IMG/VR virus record: IMGVR_UViG_3300002483_000030
Span: 1-30,679 of that record
Direction: 5' to 3' (one strand)
DNA length: 30,679 bases
DNA from: a virus
Shown here: positions 19,932 to 27,867 of the stretch, piece after piece
Layout of the letters: each line of letters begins with the position of its first letter
Position numbering within the stretch: the stretch's first letter is position 1
Notes under the pieces: model-generated
Seen by the model: only the letters and a program-made list of their open reading frames with translations
Databases searched by the model: none
What the model was told of the DNA's origin: nothing
Made by a program: the position numbers and the translations under genes

Positions 19932-20816
19932 CTATATATCTTCTATTAACGGTAAATTTTCGTCATATTTATAAACACTTCGTGTTCGCCCCTCTTCATT
20001 AAGTATTCGAGAGTATTTATCGAATTCACAAAGCCCCCCTTCTATTTCCCTCATCTCAAACCGACTTAGATCGATTAAGTTAGGGTTAAGTCTTTCGCGA
20101 GATATTTCCCATAGCTCACGCATTTCATCGTTCCACGGATGGCTACGCCTAGAAAAATCTAAATCTCTGCCTGCTAACCTATTGAGTCCTCTCATCGCTC
20201 CTGGACCAGCATTAGCCCATGTCAAAATATCTTTAGCGTCTCGTAATAGATAAGTATGGCGTAGGTCTGTTATAACTTCGTACGCCATGAATGGACCCAT
20301 GTATGGGTAATCACGCAAGATCTCCCAAGATTTCTCTAACGATTTGGTAGCAAGTATTTGGTCTACAAGTTTTTCTCTATCACCCCACATATGGGATATA
20401 CACTCTGCTACACCTGTCACCTTATCCATACGGTTCGGTGTTTTAACGATATACGCACCTGTTACCCATTTATCTTGTTTCGTTATTTCTTCGATAGCTT
20501 TCTTTCTATCCCACTCGATATGTAAGTTATGGCGCACTAAAGTTCTTCCTGTCTCGATAAAATTAAACCAACGGAAAATTACAGTAGCCATTAAAACTTC
20601 AGGATCATCGCGCCACACATTACGTATATGGCGTTTAAACCAACGAGTCGTTCTATCTTCTTCTCGAAACACCTGACAAAACTTAAACTTTTGTAAGATA
20701 GGATCATCTGTCCACGGTGGTTCGTGTCGTAATACTTCTTTATTAATACGAATGGTCTCCCGTTCGTGTATCCAATAGAAGTATAAATCGAGCCTATCTC
20801 GTAGTTCGTGAATCAC
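19932..20816 (-). CDS. DNA base hypermodification protein (HMUDK-helical / aGPT-pyrophosphorylase type)
   Basis: A 294-aa all-helical protein matching the family described as 5-hmdU DNA kinase helical domain or alpha-glutamyl/putrescinyl-thymine pyrophosphorylase, which act on hydroxymethyluracil in phage DNA. Signature segments: KFKFCQVFREEDRTTRW (about 43-59), VIFRWFNFIETGR (79-91), the GPFMAYEVITDLRHTYLL core (174-191), the DNA-glycosylase-like ANAGPGAMRGLNRLAGR hairpin (201-217) and the closing IEGGLCEFDKYSR (258-270) with RTRSVY. No Walker A is present, so it is the stand-alone form without a kinase domain. It overlaps the methyltransferase gene by 4 bases. Confidence 0.85.
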   Translation of the reverse strand: MIHELRDRLDLYFYWIHERETIRINKEVLRHEPPWTDDPILQKFKFCQVFREEDRTTRWFKRHIRNVWRDDPEVLMATVIFRWFNFIETGRTLVRHNLHIEWDRKKAIEEITKQDKWVTGAYIVKTPNRMDKVTGVAECISHMWGDREKLVDQILATKSLEKSWEILRDYPYMGPFMAYEVITDLRHTYLLRDAKDILTWANAGPGAMRGLNRLAGRDLDFSRRSHPWNDEMRELWEISRERLNPNLIDLSRFEMREIEGGLCEFDKYSRILNEEGRTRSVYKYDENLPLIEDI

Positions 20817-21682
20817 TTCTTAACGAGCCTCCATGCACAGTTGTTAGCTATCTCAGGATAGAACACAGCCGCAGCCATTCTTAAAAACTGTTTACCGAAA
20901 CGTTCTTGTAATAATAACATTTGTTCTACGCTCCAGCCATTTTTATTTATTTGGTCATAATCCTTAGTAAAGTTATCCGCATTCATAGCTTTCTTTAATT
21001 TAGGCATCTGTATAAACGTACCTGTTACTGCTTCTATACGGAAGTTCCTTTCTAGTTCTTCTTTTAGTTCTTGAAAGCCCCACTCGTAGACATGATCCTC
21101 GGGCAACTTATCGTTAGAACCGTCATGGTTAGGCGTTGATATATACGCGATGGCATCGGGTCGCATAACCCTTGCCGCCTCATCAAGCCAAGCAGGAACA
21201 AACTCTCTACCCATGTGTTCAATAACTTCTGTCGACCAAAAGAAATCTATACTTTCATCTGGTAGGTCTAGTATCGGATTAGTTGTTAAATCTTGTATAC
21301 GTATCTCGCCGTTGAAGTTCTTAAACCAAGTAGAATCTTTTAGTTCTCCTCCGCCGTTTGACCAAAATGGATTTTCTAGTTCACAAGCTGGATCGATATC
21401 GTAGCCATAATAAGAACGAATAACGTCAGACTTTTTGATAACATAAGCCTTATACAGTACTCTTAATGACCAACACTCACCACAACCTATTTCTAAAGTA
21501 TCTAGTGGTCTACCTAATAATTTAGATTCTTCTATGGCTAGACTAGCTATCTTATCAAATCTACTCATATGAGCTAATTCATCAGGTCGCCAGTTTCCTA
21601 GAACACCCGCAGACGCTAAATCCATACGGGTATTTTTACTATCGTTTTCGTTAACTTTTAATTTTCTTCTTATAGATGACAT
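20813..21682 (-). CDS. Class I SAM-dependent methyltransferase
   Basis: I place the start at the ATG at 21682 (MSSIRRKLKVNENDSKNTRM) because GGAGG stands 5 bases before it. Seen: LDTLEIGCGECWSLRVLY (glycine-rich SAM loop, about 60-77), YYGYDIDPACE (ribose-binding Asp), DLPDESIDFFWSTEVIEHM and EAARVMRPDAIAYISTPNHDG, the full order of a Rossmann methyltransferase of the UbiE/Methyltransf_11 kind. It lacks the DPPY/NPPY loop of DNA amino-methylases, so the target is not ordinary base N-methylation. By context it may decorate a modified base or nucleotide. Confidence 0.85.
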   Translation of the reverse strand: MSSIRRKLKVNENDSKNTRMDLASAGVLGNWRPDELAHMSRFDKIASLAIEESKLLGRPLDTLEIGCGECWSLRVLYKAYVIKKSDVIRSYYGYDIDPACELENPFWSNGGGELKDSTWFKNFNGEIRIQDLTTNPILDLPDESIDFFWSTEVIEHMGREFVPAWLDEAARVMRPDAIAYISTPNHDGSNDKLPEDHVYEWGFQELKEELERNFRIEAVTGTFIQMPKLKKAMNADNFTKDYDQINKNGWSVEQMLLLQERFGKQFLRMAAAVFYPEIANNCAWRLVKK

Positions 21683-22167
21683 GGTTCCTCCCACCAAGTT
21701 GGTTTATTTCTACCCTTTTCCCACTTAGCGTAGTGCTTTTCGTGGATACAGTAATCTCTGTATGCTTTAACAGGGTCTTCGTTTTTATATTGATCAGGCA
21801 TTGCCTGTGCTACTGGTGTTATATCACCTACTTTTATATTTCTAGGTCTTCTACATAAAGGTCTTTCAAGTTTTACAAAACTAGCGTGTTCTTTACCATA
21901 CCTATATTTATATTCCTCACTCAATGCTAAGAAATGGTTCAACAACCACCAGTAATTACCACTAGATTCTCTAGCCCATATTGTGCACGGATGATTCCAG
22001 TATGCTCGTTTGTAAAGTCCATTAGCATCTGCATAACCATCACCGTCAAGCTCTCTATGAGCGGTACATAACATCTGTGCTGTTTCCAATGGCATCTTCA
22101 CTAGCATCTTGTCAGGTTGTGCTCGTGCAGCAACTTCTGGATCTTCGTCAAAATAAAATATATTCAT
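21670..22167 (-). CDS. Conserved phage protein of the MNIFxxDxDP family
   Basis: A 165-aa protein. Opening MNIFYFDEDPEVAARAQPDK then MLVKMPLETAQMLCTAHREL, middle NHPCTIWARESSGNYWWLLNHFLAL, then TPVAQAMPDQYK and YRDYCIHEKHYAKWEKGRNK with a PTWWEEP end. I know this as a widespread phage/virus family of unknown activity; usual members have HCDKH where this one has AQPDK. It is the first gene after the promoter at 22196-22225 and precedes the methyltransferase and hypermodification genes, so a role in DNA modification is plausible but unproven. Confidence 0.75.
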   Translation of the reverse strand: MNIFYFDEDPEVAARAQPDKMLVKMPLETAQMLCTAHRELDGDGYADANGLYKRAYWNHPCTIWARESSGNYWWLLNHFLALSEEYKYRYGKEHASFVKLERPLCRRPRNIKVGDITPVAQAMPDQYKNEDPVKAYRDYCIHEKHYAKWEKGRNKPTWWEEPCHL

Positions 22168-22195
22168 AACTCTCCTTTCTAAAATAACAGATTTA

Positions 22196-22225
22196 ATTAT
22201 CCTTTACTTTTAGTTGCAAAGTAAA
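22196..22225 (-). promoter_or_regulatory. Early promoter (TTTACT-18-GATAAT) with inverted repeat
   Basis: Minus strand CTTCTTTACTTT with TTTACT (22225-22220), 18 bases, GATAAT (22201-22196). CTTTACTTT and AAAGTAAAG form an inverted repeat with a 7-base spacer. It would drive the modification group and the polymerase. Confidence 0.65.
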
Positions 22226-22232
22226 GAAGTTT

Positions 22233-23729
22233 TTATATCTGAAAGCAGCGCGTTGTTGCGGGCTCAATAAGGTACAAATTTTCTTTTGCCCTTGTAAGCC
22301 CAACATAAAAAACTCTATTCTCATCATCTGGGTTTTGTTGGTACGTTTTATAAACTCTGGTCGTTATATCCGTAAGTAAAACTACATTAGTTGCCTCACC
22401 ACCTTTAGCGGCATGTATGGTCGATAACCTAATTCTAGGTTCTTTAGTAATTTTTTCCCCCCTACGGAGCATGGCTCGGATATAACTAATGTCTTTTGGA
22501 CTTAAACCTGTAAGTGCATCGTACCAATCTCCGTCAGGTAACTCAGGAAAGCGTTCTCTGAGATCAGCTACGGTCATCGTTACGTCAATCTCTAAAACAT
22601 CTAGGGAGTTAGCCTTACGAACTTTTACAAATTTTAACAGATTGACGCATTCTGATAGGGGTAAACTCTCTCCTTTTTGTAATCTTTGCCAATTTAGTAC
22701 CGCTCTGACTTTTGATTCAGAAATACTAGGTCTGCCCTTCACTTCAAAAAACCAACCTTCGTTTCTACAGTGGTCGTCTATTTGTTCAAGTAAATAATTA
22801 GTACGAGCAAGTACCAACCAGTCACCTTTTTCCATGTCAATTAATTCGATGGACGGTTCCCACCTAACTAAACCTGTTTCTTTTCTCGGTAGCCATGATT
22901 TATGTATCCTGGATCTAACTTGATTTATACATCGACTCGCTAGTTCGTGAACAGCTGACGGTATGCGATACGACTGTTCTAATATCGTAGCGTGTGTTGC
23001 GTTCTTAATTAAATAATCTACGTCAGCTCCCGCCCATTTATAAATTGCTTGATCATCGTCACCAGCAACATAAACACGGTCAGCGTTTTCAATTATCTTA
23101 CGAACCACTGCCCACTGTAAGGGAGATAAGTCTTGAGCTTCATCTACAAAAACTGCTTCTAATTTAGGCACGTCGCCTTTTTCTAAAAACAGTTTTAACA
23201 TATCTGTGTAATCTACTAACAACCTATCTTCTTTAAATAACTGTAATCCCCTAGCATAACGTTCTAACTCGAACCAACCCACTGCATCGTCAACATCATG
23301 CCATTGATCTTCTAACGCCACCTGTCGCATACGGGCAAGGTTTTCTATAAACGCTAATCGATCATCGTGGCTCATACCGAACAGATGTCCTGAGTCTGTA
23401 TTCGCCCCACCCGTTAGACGTAGATTTAAAATCTCATTTAGTTCTTTTATATCTTTTAGATCCATAACGCTTTCTTTAGAAAGCCCTAGTTGCCTAAACG
23501 CTAACGAATGGAGTGTGCGAAAGAAAGGTAAATCTTTTTGTGATAAATCAAACTTCTCCATAGCACGTTGCTTCCCTTCGTTTACAGCTTTTTTAGTAAA
23601 CGTAAAGAAACCTATCCGTGTAGGATCTGTTCCTCTTTCTAGTTCATCCTCTATCAACCCTAGTAATGTGCTTGTCTTTCCTGTCCCTGGTGGTCCAAGA
23701 ATCACTTGCGTATGGGCTGGAAGTGTCAT
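22233..23729 (-). CDS. Superfamily 1 DNA helicase (UvrD/Rep-like)
   Basis: A 498-aa helicase. Walker A GPPGTGKT (about 12-19), motif Ia FFTFTKKAVNE, Walker B VFVDEAQD (about 193-200), motif III VAGDDDQAIYKWAGA (222-236), motif IV-like LEQSYRIP, motif V STIHAAKGGEATNVVLL and motif VI VFYVGLTRAKENLYLI. All are intact, so it should be active in fork or recombination work. It is somewhat shorter than UvrD and lacks an obvious extra domain. It overlaps the dioxygenase gene by 4 bases. Confidence 0.93.
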   Translation of the reverse strand: MTLPAHTQVILGPPGTGKTSTLLGLIEDELERGTDPTRIGFFTFTKKAVNEGKQRAMEKFDLSQKDLPFFRTLHSLAFRQLGLSKESVMDLKDIKELNEILNLRLTGGANTDSGHLFGMSHDDRLAFIENLARMRQVALEDQWHDVDDAVGWFELERYARGLQLFKEDRLLVDYTDMLKLFLEKGDVPKLEAVFVDEAQDLSPLQWAVVRKIIENADRVYVAGDDDQAIYKWAGADVDYLIKNATHATILEQSYRIPSAVHELASRCINQVRSRIHKSWLPRKETGLVRWEPSIELIDMEKGDWLVLARTNYLLEQIDDHCRNEGWFFEVKGRPSISESKVRAVLNWQRLQKGESLPLSECVNLLKFVKVRKANSLDVLEIDVTMTVADLRERFPELPDGDWYDALTGLSPKDISYIRAMLRRGEKITKEPRIRLSTIHAAKGGEATNVVLLTDITTRVYKTYQQNPDDENRVFYVGLTRAKENLYLIEPATTRCFQI

Positions 23730-24307
23730 AAACCTGTCCTGAACGTTAAGTTAATACGTTCGCCTACACCACGTAATGTAGGAACAGAATGAGTAGCAGA
23801 CATCTGAGATGCTCCGTCAAAAATAATAACATCACCGTGACTTAACAAATAATTATTTAGTTTAATAACTTTAGCGTCTTCAGTATTTATCTCACTGGTA
23901 TTGCTTTTAGTTTTTATGCGGCGATCGAATTGCTTCCATTGAAAGATCCTAGGTTCACCAAACGAGATAGAAACTACAAGATCTTTTTGAGTAGGTACAG
24001 TATCAGAGTGATGTGGAATACCTATACGACCATTTTTATACATACCACATAAACAAAAAGTAAACTCTACATCTTGTCCTGTAATATTTTTAGTGTATTC
24101 CTCCGCCCCTTGTTTTATCCATTCCATGTTTTTTGTCCACGGATCAGGTTCATATAACTTGCCTGCATATTCGAAAGACTTCGTTCCGAACGCTCTAGTT
24201 GGTCTACCCTCTACAACCTTACCGTTAAAAACTCTTTGAGAAGGTGCGTCCCATTTTTCTATATACGGAACGTATTCCTTCATAGCGTCTTTGTTATAGT
24301 GGATCAT
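23726..24307 (-). CDS. AlkB-like 2-oxoglutarate/Fe(II) dioxygenase
   Basis: A 193-aa oxygenase. Iron ligands H100 and D102 (PHHSD) and H173 (ATHSVP), and the 2-oxoglutarate-binding RINLTFR (R184, R190), the RxNxTxR signature of the AlkB family, are all present. FCLCGMYKNGRIGIPHHSD is the usual strand before the active site. AlkB enzymes remove alkyl groups from bases by oxidation. In this phage it may repair DNA, or oxidise a base or modified thymine. It is coupled by ATGA overlaps to the primase and the SF1 helicase, so it is made with the replisome. Confidence 0.9.
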   Translation of the reverse strand: MIHYNKDAMKEYVPYIEKWDAPSQRVFNGKVVEGRPTRAFGTKSFEYAGKLYEPDPWTKNMEWIKQGAEEYTKNITGQDVEFTFCLCGMYKNGRIGIPHHSDTVPTQKDLVVSISFGEPRIFQWKQFDRRIKTKSNTSEINTEDAKVIKLNNYLLSHGDVIIFDGASQMSATHSVPTLRGVGERINLTFRTGL

Positions 24308-25827
24308 ATTGGATTCTCGTTAAACTCAGGTAAGTCGTGAGACTCGGTCTGAGTTTCGAATTCATGAATACACCACACGTTTACACCTCGACCTTTTATA
24401 TTGAAGAAGTGAGGACTGCCTTCCATTTGTTTTAACTTAGCAGTAAGTTTATTTCTAGGATATTCTTTAAAGTTATTCCTATGTAGGTACTCCATTAAGT
24501 CAGCTAATCTGAAATAAGTTTTACCCATATCTGTCCACGGCTTATGAAGTAGTAGTTCATCTTTTTCACGTGCAGGTCTTTCGGTACAAAACGTTTCTAG
24601 TAGCTCTAAGAAATGTCCTTCGGTAGAAGATTCTTTAGGCACCTCAACAACGGTTAGACTATCTAACAACTGCTGTATTATCTGTCTCCAAACGTTATCT
24701 TTTACCTTCGGTGGTATCTTATTTAAGGCGTCCATACATTTACGTTGGAACCTATTTTGATTTAATAAATCATCTGTTTCTAGTTCTAATCGTCCTCCTT
24801 CAACGTCTAAGAACCAGATAGGTGGATCACTATCCTGTTTAGTTAAGTTACTAAATAATGGCGTACCGCCGTTAGCTCCTATACCGTGTTTCCTCGTTCT
24901 ACATAGAGGACTATTACAATGGCTCGCTATCGGCTGATCGTTACACCTGTAGAAATAATCTTTCCTTTTTAGTTGTTTTGTTATAGTTAAGACTTCTTGA
25001 GCACCTAATGGAGGTTGCATATATTCTAGGTTTACTTTCTCTAACCTAGTTTCCCACTCATCAGGATACTTCTTACGTAAGAATACGCCTACGTTAAACA
25101 AACCAGAATTACGAGTTCCTTTCGGAAAACCTTGAACAACTAAATGTTGTATGCATGGAGGTGATTGATCTAACCACTCGATTTTATCAACTAGCGGACT
25201 TGCCTCTAGCTTTTCTAGTTCGTCTACAGTTAAGGTAATTTCCTTAACTCTTTCTATAAATTCTTCAGGACTTAATGCCTGACCTTCTTTTCCATACCCA
25301 TACCTAGTAGAGCTTTCTCCACCGAAATATGGCATATTTAATGTACTACCTCTGTCTCCCCTGTCTAATAACAACTGTGTTTGTTTAGGAAATATCTCAG
25401 CCTGACCATATCCGATGGACGCGGCTAACTGCCTAAGTTTTCTTTGTAATAGTGACGCGGGTACTGGCTCTTCAATGAACAAGTATATGTGCGCTCCACC
25501 GCTCTTACTACGACATAGGACTAGAGGTAAATCGTGTTTAGCTAACTTCTTAGATAGCCCTTTGAGATCCAACTGATATTCATCAACATCAATCGCACCC
25601 CAAACACAAGCATTGTTCTCGTCAATCGGAACGAGCCCAATGCTTTGTTCACCTGACAGGTGGTTATTCCATAACTCAAGAATATCTTTTTCAGATAACT
25701 CTTTAGATATAGTAACGTTTCGACCACCTGCTTTCCCATCTTCCCGTGATTCATTCGTAGCGGTAAAGGTTCCATATGCTTGTCGCAATCCAGCGTAACG
25801 TGTAGCAAATTCCTCTGCTAACGACAT
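24304..25827 (-). CDS. Archaeo-eukaryotic-type primase
   Basis: A 507-aa primase of the AEP superfamily, close to the TOTE-type. Catalytic DVD (D80, D82), the SGGAHIYLF histidine motif (H113) and EIFPKQ (E144) are in the family order, with TLNMPYFGG next. Further on, a Cys/His set (YRCNDQPIASHCNSPLCRTRK, about residues 289-309) looks like the zinc or iron-sulphur knot often found after AEP domains. The C-terminal 170 residues are helical without a Walker motif, so no fused helicase. The SF1 helicase two genes on may partner it. Confidence 0.88.
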   Translation of the reverse strand: MSLAEEFATRYAGLRQAYGTFTATNESREDGKAGGRNVTISKELSEKDILELWNNHLSGEQSIGLVPIDENNACVWGAIDVDEYQLDLKGLSKKLAKHDLPLVLCRSKSGGAHIYLFIEEPVPASLLQRKLRQLAASIGYGQAEIFPKQTQLLLDRGDRGSTLNMPYFGGESSTRYGYGKEGQALSPEEFIERVKEITLTVDELEKLEASPLVDKIEWLDQSPPCIQHLVVQGFPKGTRNSGLFNVGVFLRKKYPDEWETRLEKVNLEYMQPPLGAQEVLTITKQLKRKDYFYRCNDQPIASHCNSPLCRTRKHGIGANGGTPLFSNLTKQDSDPPIWFLDVEGGRLELETDDLLNQNRFQRKCMDALNKIPPKVKDNVWRQIIQQLLDSLTVVEVPKESSTEGHFLELLETFCTERPAREKDELLLHKPWTDMGKTYFRLADLMEYLHRNNFKEYPRNKLTAKLKQMEGSPHFFNIKGRGVNVWCIHEFETQTESHDLPEFNENPI

Positions 25828-25844
25828 ATGTTCTCTCCTTTATT

Positions 25845-26648
25845 TTAGAATGGAGCATCTTCCTCAGAGTCAGTAGGTATATCTACTACTGAAGCTCCGT
25901 CTCGTTGCTGCTCTTCTTTTACTTCTACATCACCCGCTCTCGCAGCATCCATAAACTCTTTAGCGAGTCGTGCTGTTTCTACGTCGGTTGGACCTTCTTG
26001 GTTTACAGTGAAACCGTTCCACGAACCCTTATCGTTAGATTGAGATAAAGTTCCCAAGTTATATTGATAAGCGAACATCGGTGCGGACACTGACTGACCT
26101 TTGCTAGTTTTTACTCTAGCCATTCTTAACATAGTTAGCCACTTCCTAGAAGCTCCTAACTGTGTCGAGGTAAATGCTACAACTGCTTGTTGTGGAGAAG
26201 GCTCTAAAACTAACACAAAAAACTGTGCAGTTTCTACAATCTCATTACCGTTATCGAGAAAAAGTCTACGTGACTCTGGATCTTTTTTACAAGACTTAAG
26301 TATAGAAGCTCCGTGGTCAGCGTTAACTAAACCACCCCCCTTCTCACGTGGAACCCACTCGATATATTTTTTAACATAGGCACACGGCACAACCGTAATA
26401 CCTTTTTCACCGTCATAAACTTCATTAGTTACTGTGTTGACAAGCATACCCGCTTGTGCATCAGGATTGTAACGTCCATCTTGTTTATTAAGTTGTGGGG
26501 ACATTTGTTGAAGTACTCTAATAAATGGGATCGCAAAATCCTCAGTCGTAGTTTCTTCAAGTCCAGTGCCACCTGATAATAGATCATCGTCAAAAGTAGC
26601 GATTGCTGTTTGTTTCGCCTCAGCTAGGCTTGTTTTATCTTCTGCCAT
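25845..26648 (-). CDS. ssb: Single-stranded DNA-binding-like protein
   Basis: A 267-aa protein. A beta-rich core (about residues 35-195) has segments such as EDFAIPFIRVLQQMSPQ, KGITVVPCAYVKKYIEWVP and AFTSTQLGASRKWLTMLRMA. The C-terminal tail is acidic and ends DSEEDAPF, matching the acidic-Pro-Phe tip by which SSB proteins recruit partners. It stands directly before the primase in the transcript. I know similar proteins in phages annotated as ssDNA-binding. Assignment rests on the tail, context and core pattern. Confidence 0.72.
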   Translation of the reverse strand: MAEDKTSLAEAKQTAIATFDDDLLSGGTGLEETTTEDFAIPFIRVLQQMSPQLNKQDGRYNPDAQAGMLVNTVTNEVYDGEKGITVVPCAYVKKYIEWVPREKGGGLVNADHGASILKSCKKDPESRRLFLDNGNEIVETAQFFVLVLEPSPQQAVVAFTSTQLGASRKWLTMLRMARVKTSKGQSVSAPMFAYQYNLGTLSQSNDKGSWNGFTVNQEGPTDVETARLAKEFMDAARAGDVEVKEEQQRDGASVVDIPTDSEEDAPF

Positions 26649-26652
26649 AATA

Positions 26653-27228
26653 TTAATCCTTCTTAATAATAGCTTTGGAACCTATATAGATTCCAAATGG
26701 TTCTGTAGGTATGTCCTTCCCAGATGTTAACTGCTCTTTTACAAAAGCCTTTAACGTACTAGGATGAACGCTTTGACGTACCTCAGGCGCAAGTCCACGA
26801 GATTTTAGAGCGAGTACTGTTTCTTCAGCTACTCTTTCCTCGTCTCTACCGAACTTAAGCGAAACTTCATTTTTAATTAAGCCCGCATGTCCGTTCTGGA
26901 TTAGCCATTGATACGCTGTGTCTTGATTAGCTTTAGATATATGAGCGTTATAAAACTCAGATATAGTGATCTTCTCACCTGTACTAAGTACTATTTCCGT
27001 CAGCCCTGCAGTTTGCATAGCCTCTGGTAACTCTTGTTCTGAAGTTAATCTAAACTCTTCTTTTTTAGCCTTAACAGCTTCTTCTAAACTCGCTAGTTCT
27101 TGAGCTAGTTGAACCTGTTTATTAGCTAAAGCAGAAACTAATGAAAGTTCACCTTCGTTAATCTCATTAAACGATTCTACATTTTCCTCGCCAATGAGTT
27201 CTTCAAAAGTTGGGTTTTCTTTATTCAT
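26653..27228 (-). CDS. Unknown coiled-coil protein of replication operon
   Basis: A 191-aa protein. The first 70 residues are acidic and then form a long helix (ALANKQVQLAQELASLEEAV) typical of a coiled coil. The second part has GEKITISEFYNAHISKANQD, AYQWLIQNGHAGLIKNEVSL and HPSTLKAFVKEQLTSGKDIP, a pattern I have seen in other phage proteins beside SSB and primase genes without known function. Coupled to the gene upstream by ATGA. A replication accessory is inferred. Confidence 0.7.
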   Translation of the reverse strand: MNKENPTFEELIGEENVESFNEINEGELSLVSALANKQVQLAQELASLEEAVKAKKEEFRLTSEQELPEAMQTAGLTEIVLSTGEKITISEFYNAHISKANQDTAYQWLIQNGHAGLIKNEVSLKFGRDEERVAEETVLALKSRGLAPEVRQSVHPSTLKAFVKEQLTSGKDIPTEPFGIYIGSKAIIKKD

Positions 27229-27545
27229 AATTCTCCTTTCTGATGTAGGTCGATATGGACGGGGTAATATACTCCTTCCTGTCTATCCCATTTAAGGATA
27301 CTATAACGACCTCGATTAAAAAATGCAGCGATGGAGCACGCAACCCCAATAGCTGCTGGATCTCCAATTAATAATAAGTAGTCTTCATCTTTAAAGTCCT
27401 GAAGTATTCTTTTCATTCTTCTAACTGATGGACCTGCACTTAGCATTATATTGGTTTTGGGAGGCAACAAAACTTCAAAATCACCATACTGTCTAGCAGA
27501 GGCGATATTGCGTCCTGTTACTTCTTGAACAACATATACTGTCAT
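27225..27545 (-). CDS. Small conserved phage protein, 106 aa
   Basis: First gene of the replication transcript after the promoter at 27575-27603. Alpha/beta: MTVYVVQEVTGRNIASARQY start, then YLLLIGDPAAIGVACSIAAF and YSILKWDRQEGVYYPVHIDL. The pattern 'YLLLIGDPaAIg.A...A....gr...LkWDrqe..Y' recurs in marine and other phages without assigned role. No catalytic residues can be named. Confidence 0.72.
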   Translation of the reverse strand: MTVYVVQEVTGRNIASARQYGDFEVLLPPKTNIMLSAGPSVRRMKRILQDFKDEDYLLLIGDPAAIGVACSIAAFFNRGRYSILKWDRQEGVYYPVHIDLHQKGEL

Positions 27546-27574
27546 TTTTCTCCTTTCTAATTTCTAGAGCTATA

Positions 27575-27603
27575 AAGATACTCCTCTAAAACGGCAAAGT
27601 AAA
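27575..27603 (-). promoter_or_regulatory. Early promoter (TTTACT-17-TATCTT)
   Basis: Minus strand CCCTTTACTTT with TTTACT (27603-27598), 17 bases, TATCTT (27580-27575). It is the last member of the class and would start the long replication transcript. It has no second repeat arm. Confidence 0.6.
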
Positions 27604-27683
27604 GGGATATTAGATATAGTTATCTGGGAAAATAAAAAATTTATAAAAAATAATTTACGAAAAGTACTAATATTTCTAATAAT

Positions 27684-27840
27684 CTAATAGATTTTTAAAG
27701 AAACGTTGGAATCTAGAGGGGTACAGTCTATTAGTTTTCAAAGAAAATCTATTAGAAACAGTGAATTCTATTAGAAATATGAGAGGGCACGAGGAAATAA
27801 TTCTGTTTGGACTATATTTTATTTAATTTATATATAATAT
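27684..27840 (+). promoter_or_regulatory. Control region upstream of helicase (CTATTAG boxes + 13-base block)
   Basis: In the plus direction CTATTAG stands at 27728, 27749 and 27768 (spacing 21 and 19 bases, about two helical turns) with an inverted copy at 27684-27690. Then follow GAGAGGGCACGAG at 27781-27793, ACTATATTTTATTTA at 27811-27825 and a -10-like TATAAT at 27833-27838. The heptamers and the 13-base block are repeated in the region before terS on the other strand. Probably the promoter of the SNF2-type helicase with activator or repressor sites. Confidence 0.6.
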
Positions 27841-27867
27841 ATCGGATTAGAAATTAGAAAGTTTGTT

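Noticed and set aside
27546-27683. tRNA or other stable RNA in the gap before the SNF2 helicase.
   Set aside because: No cloverleaf or conserved TψC/anticodon pattern could be drawn; the stretch is AT-rich and holds regulatory boxes only.
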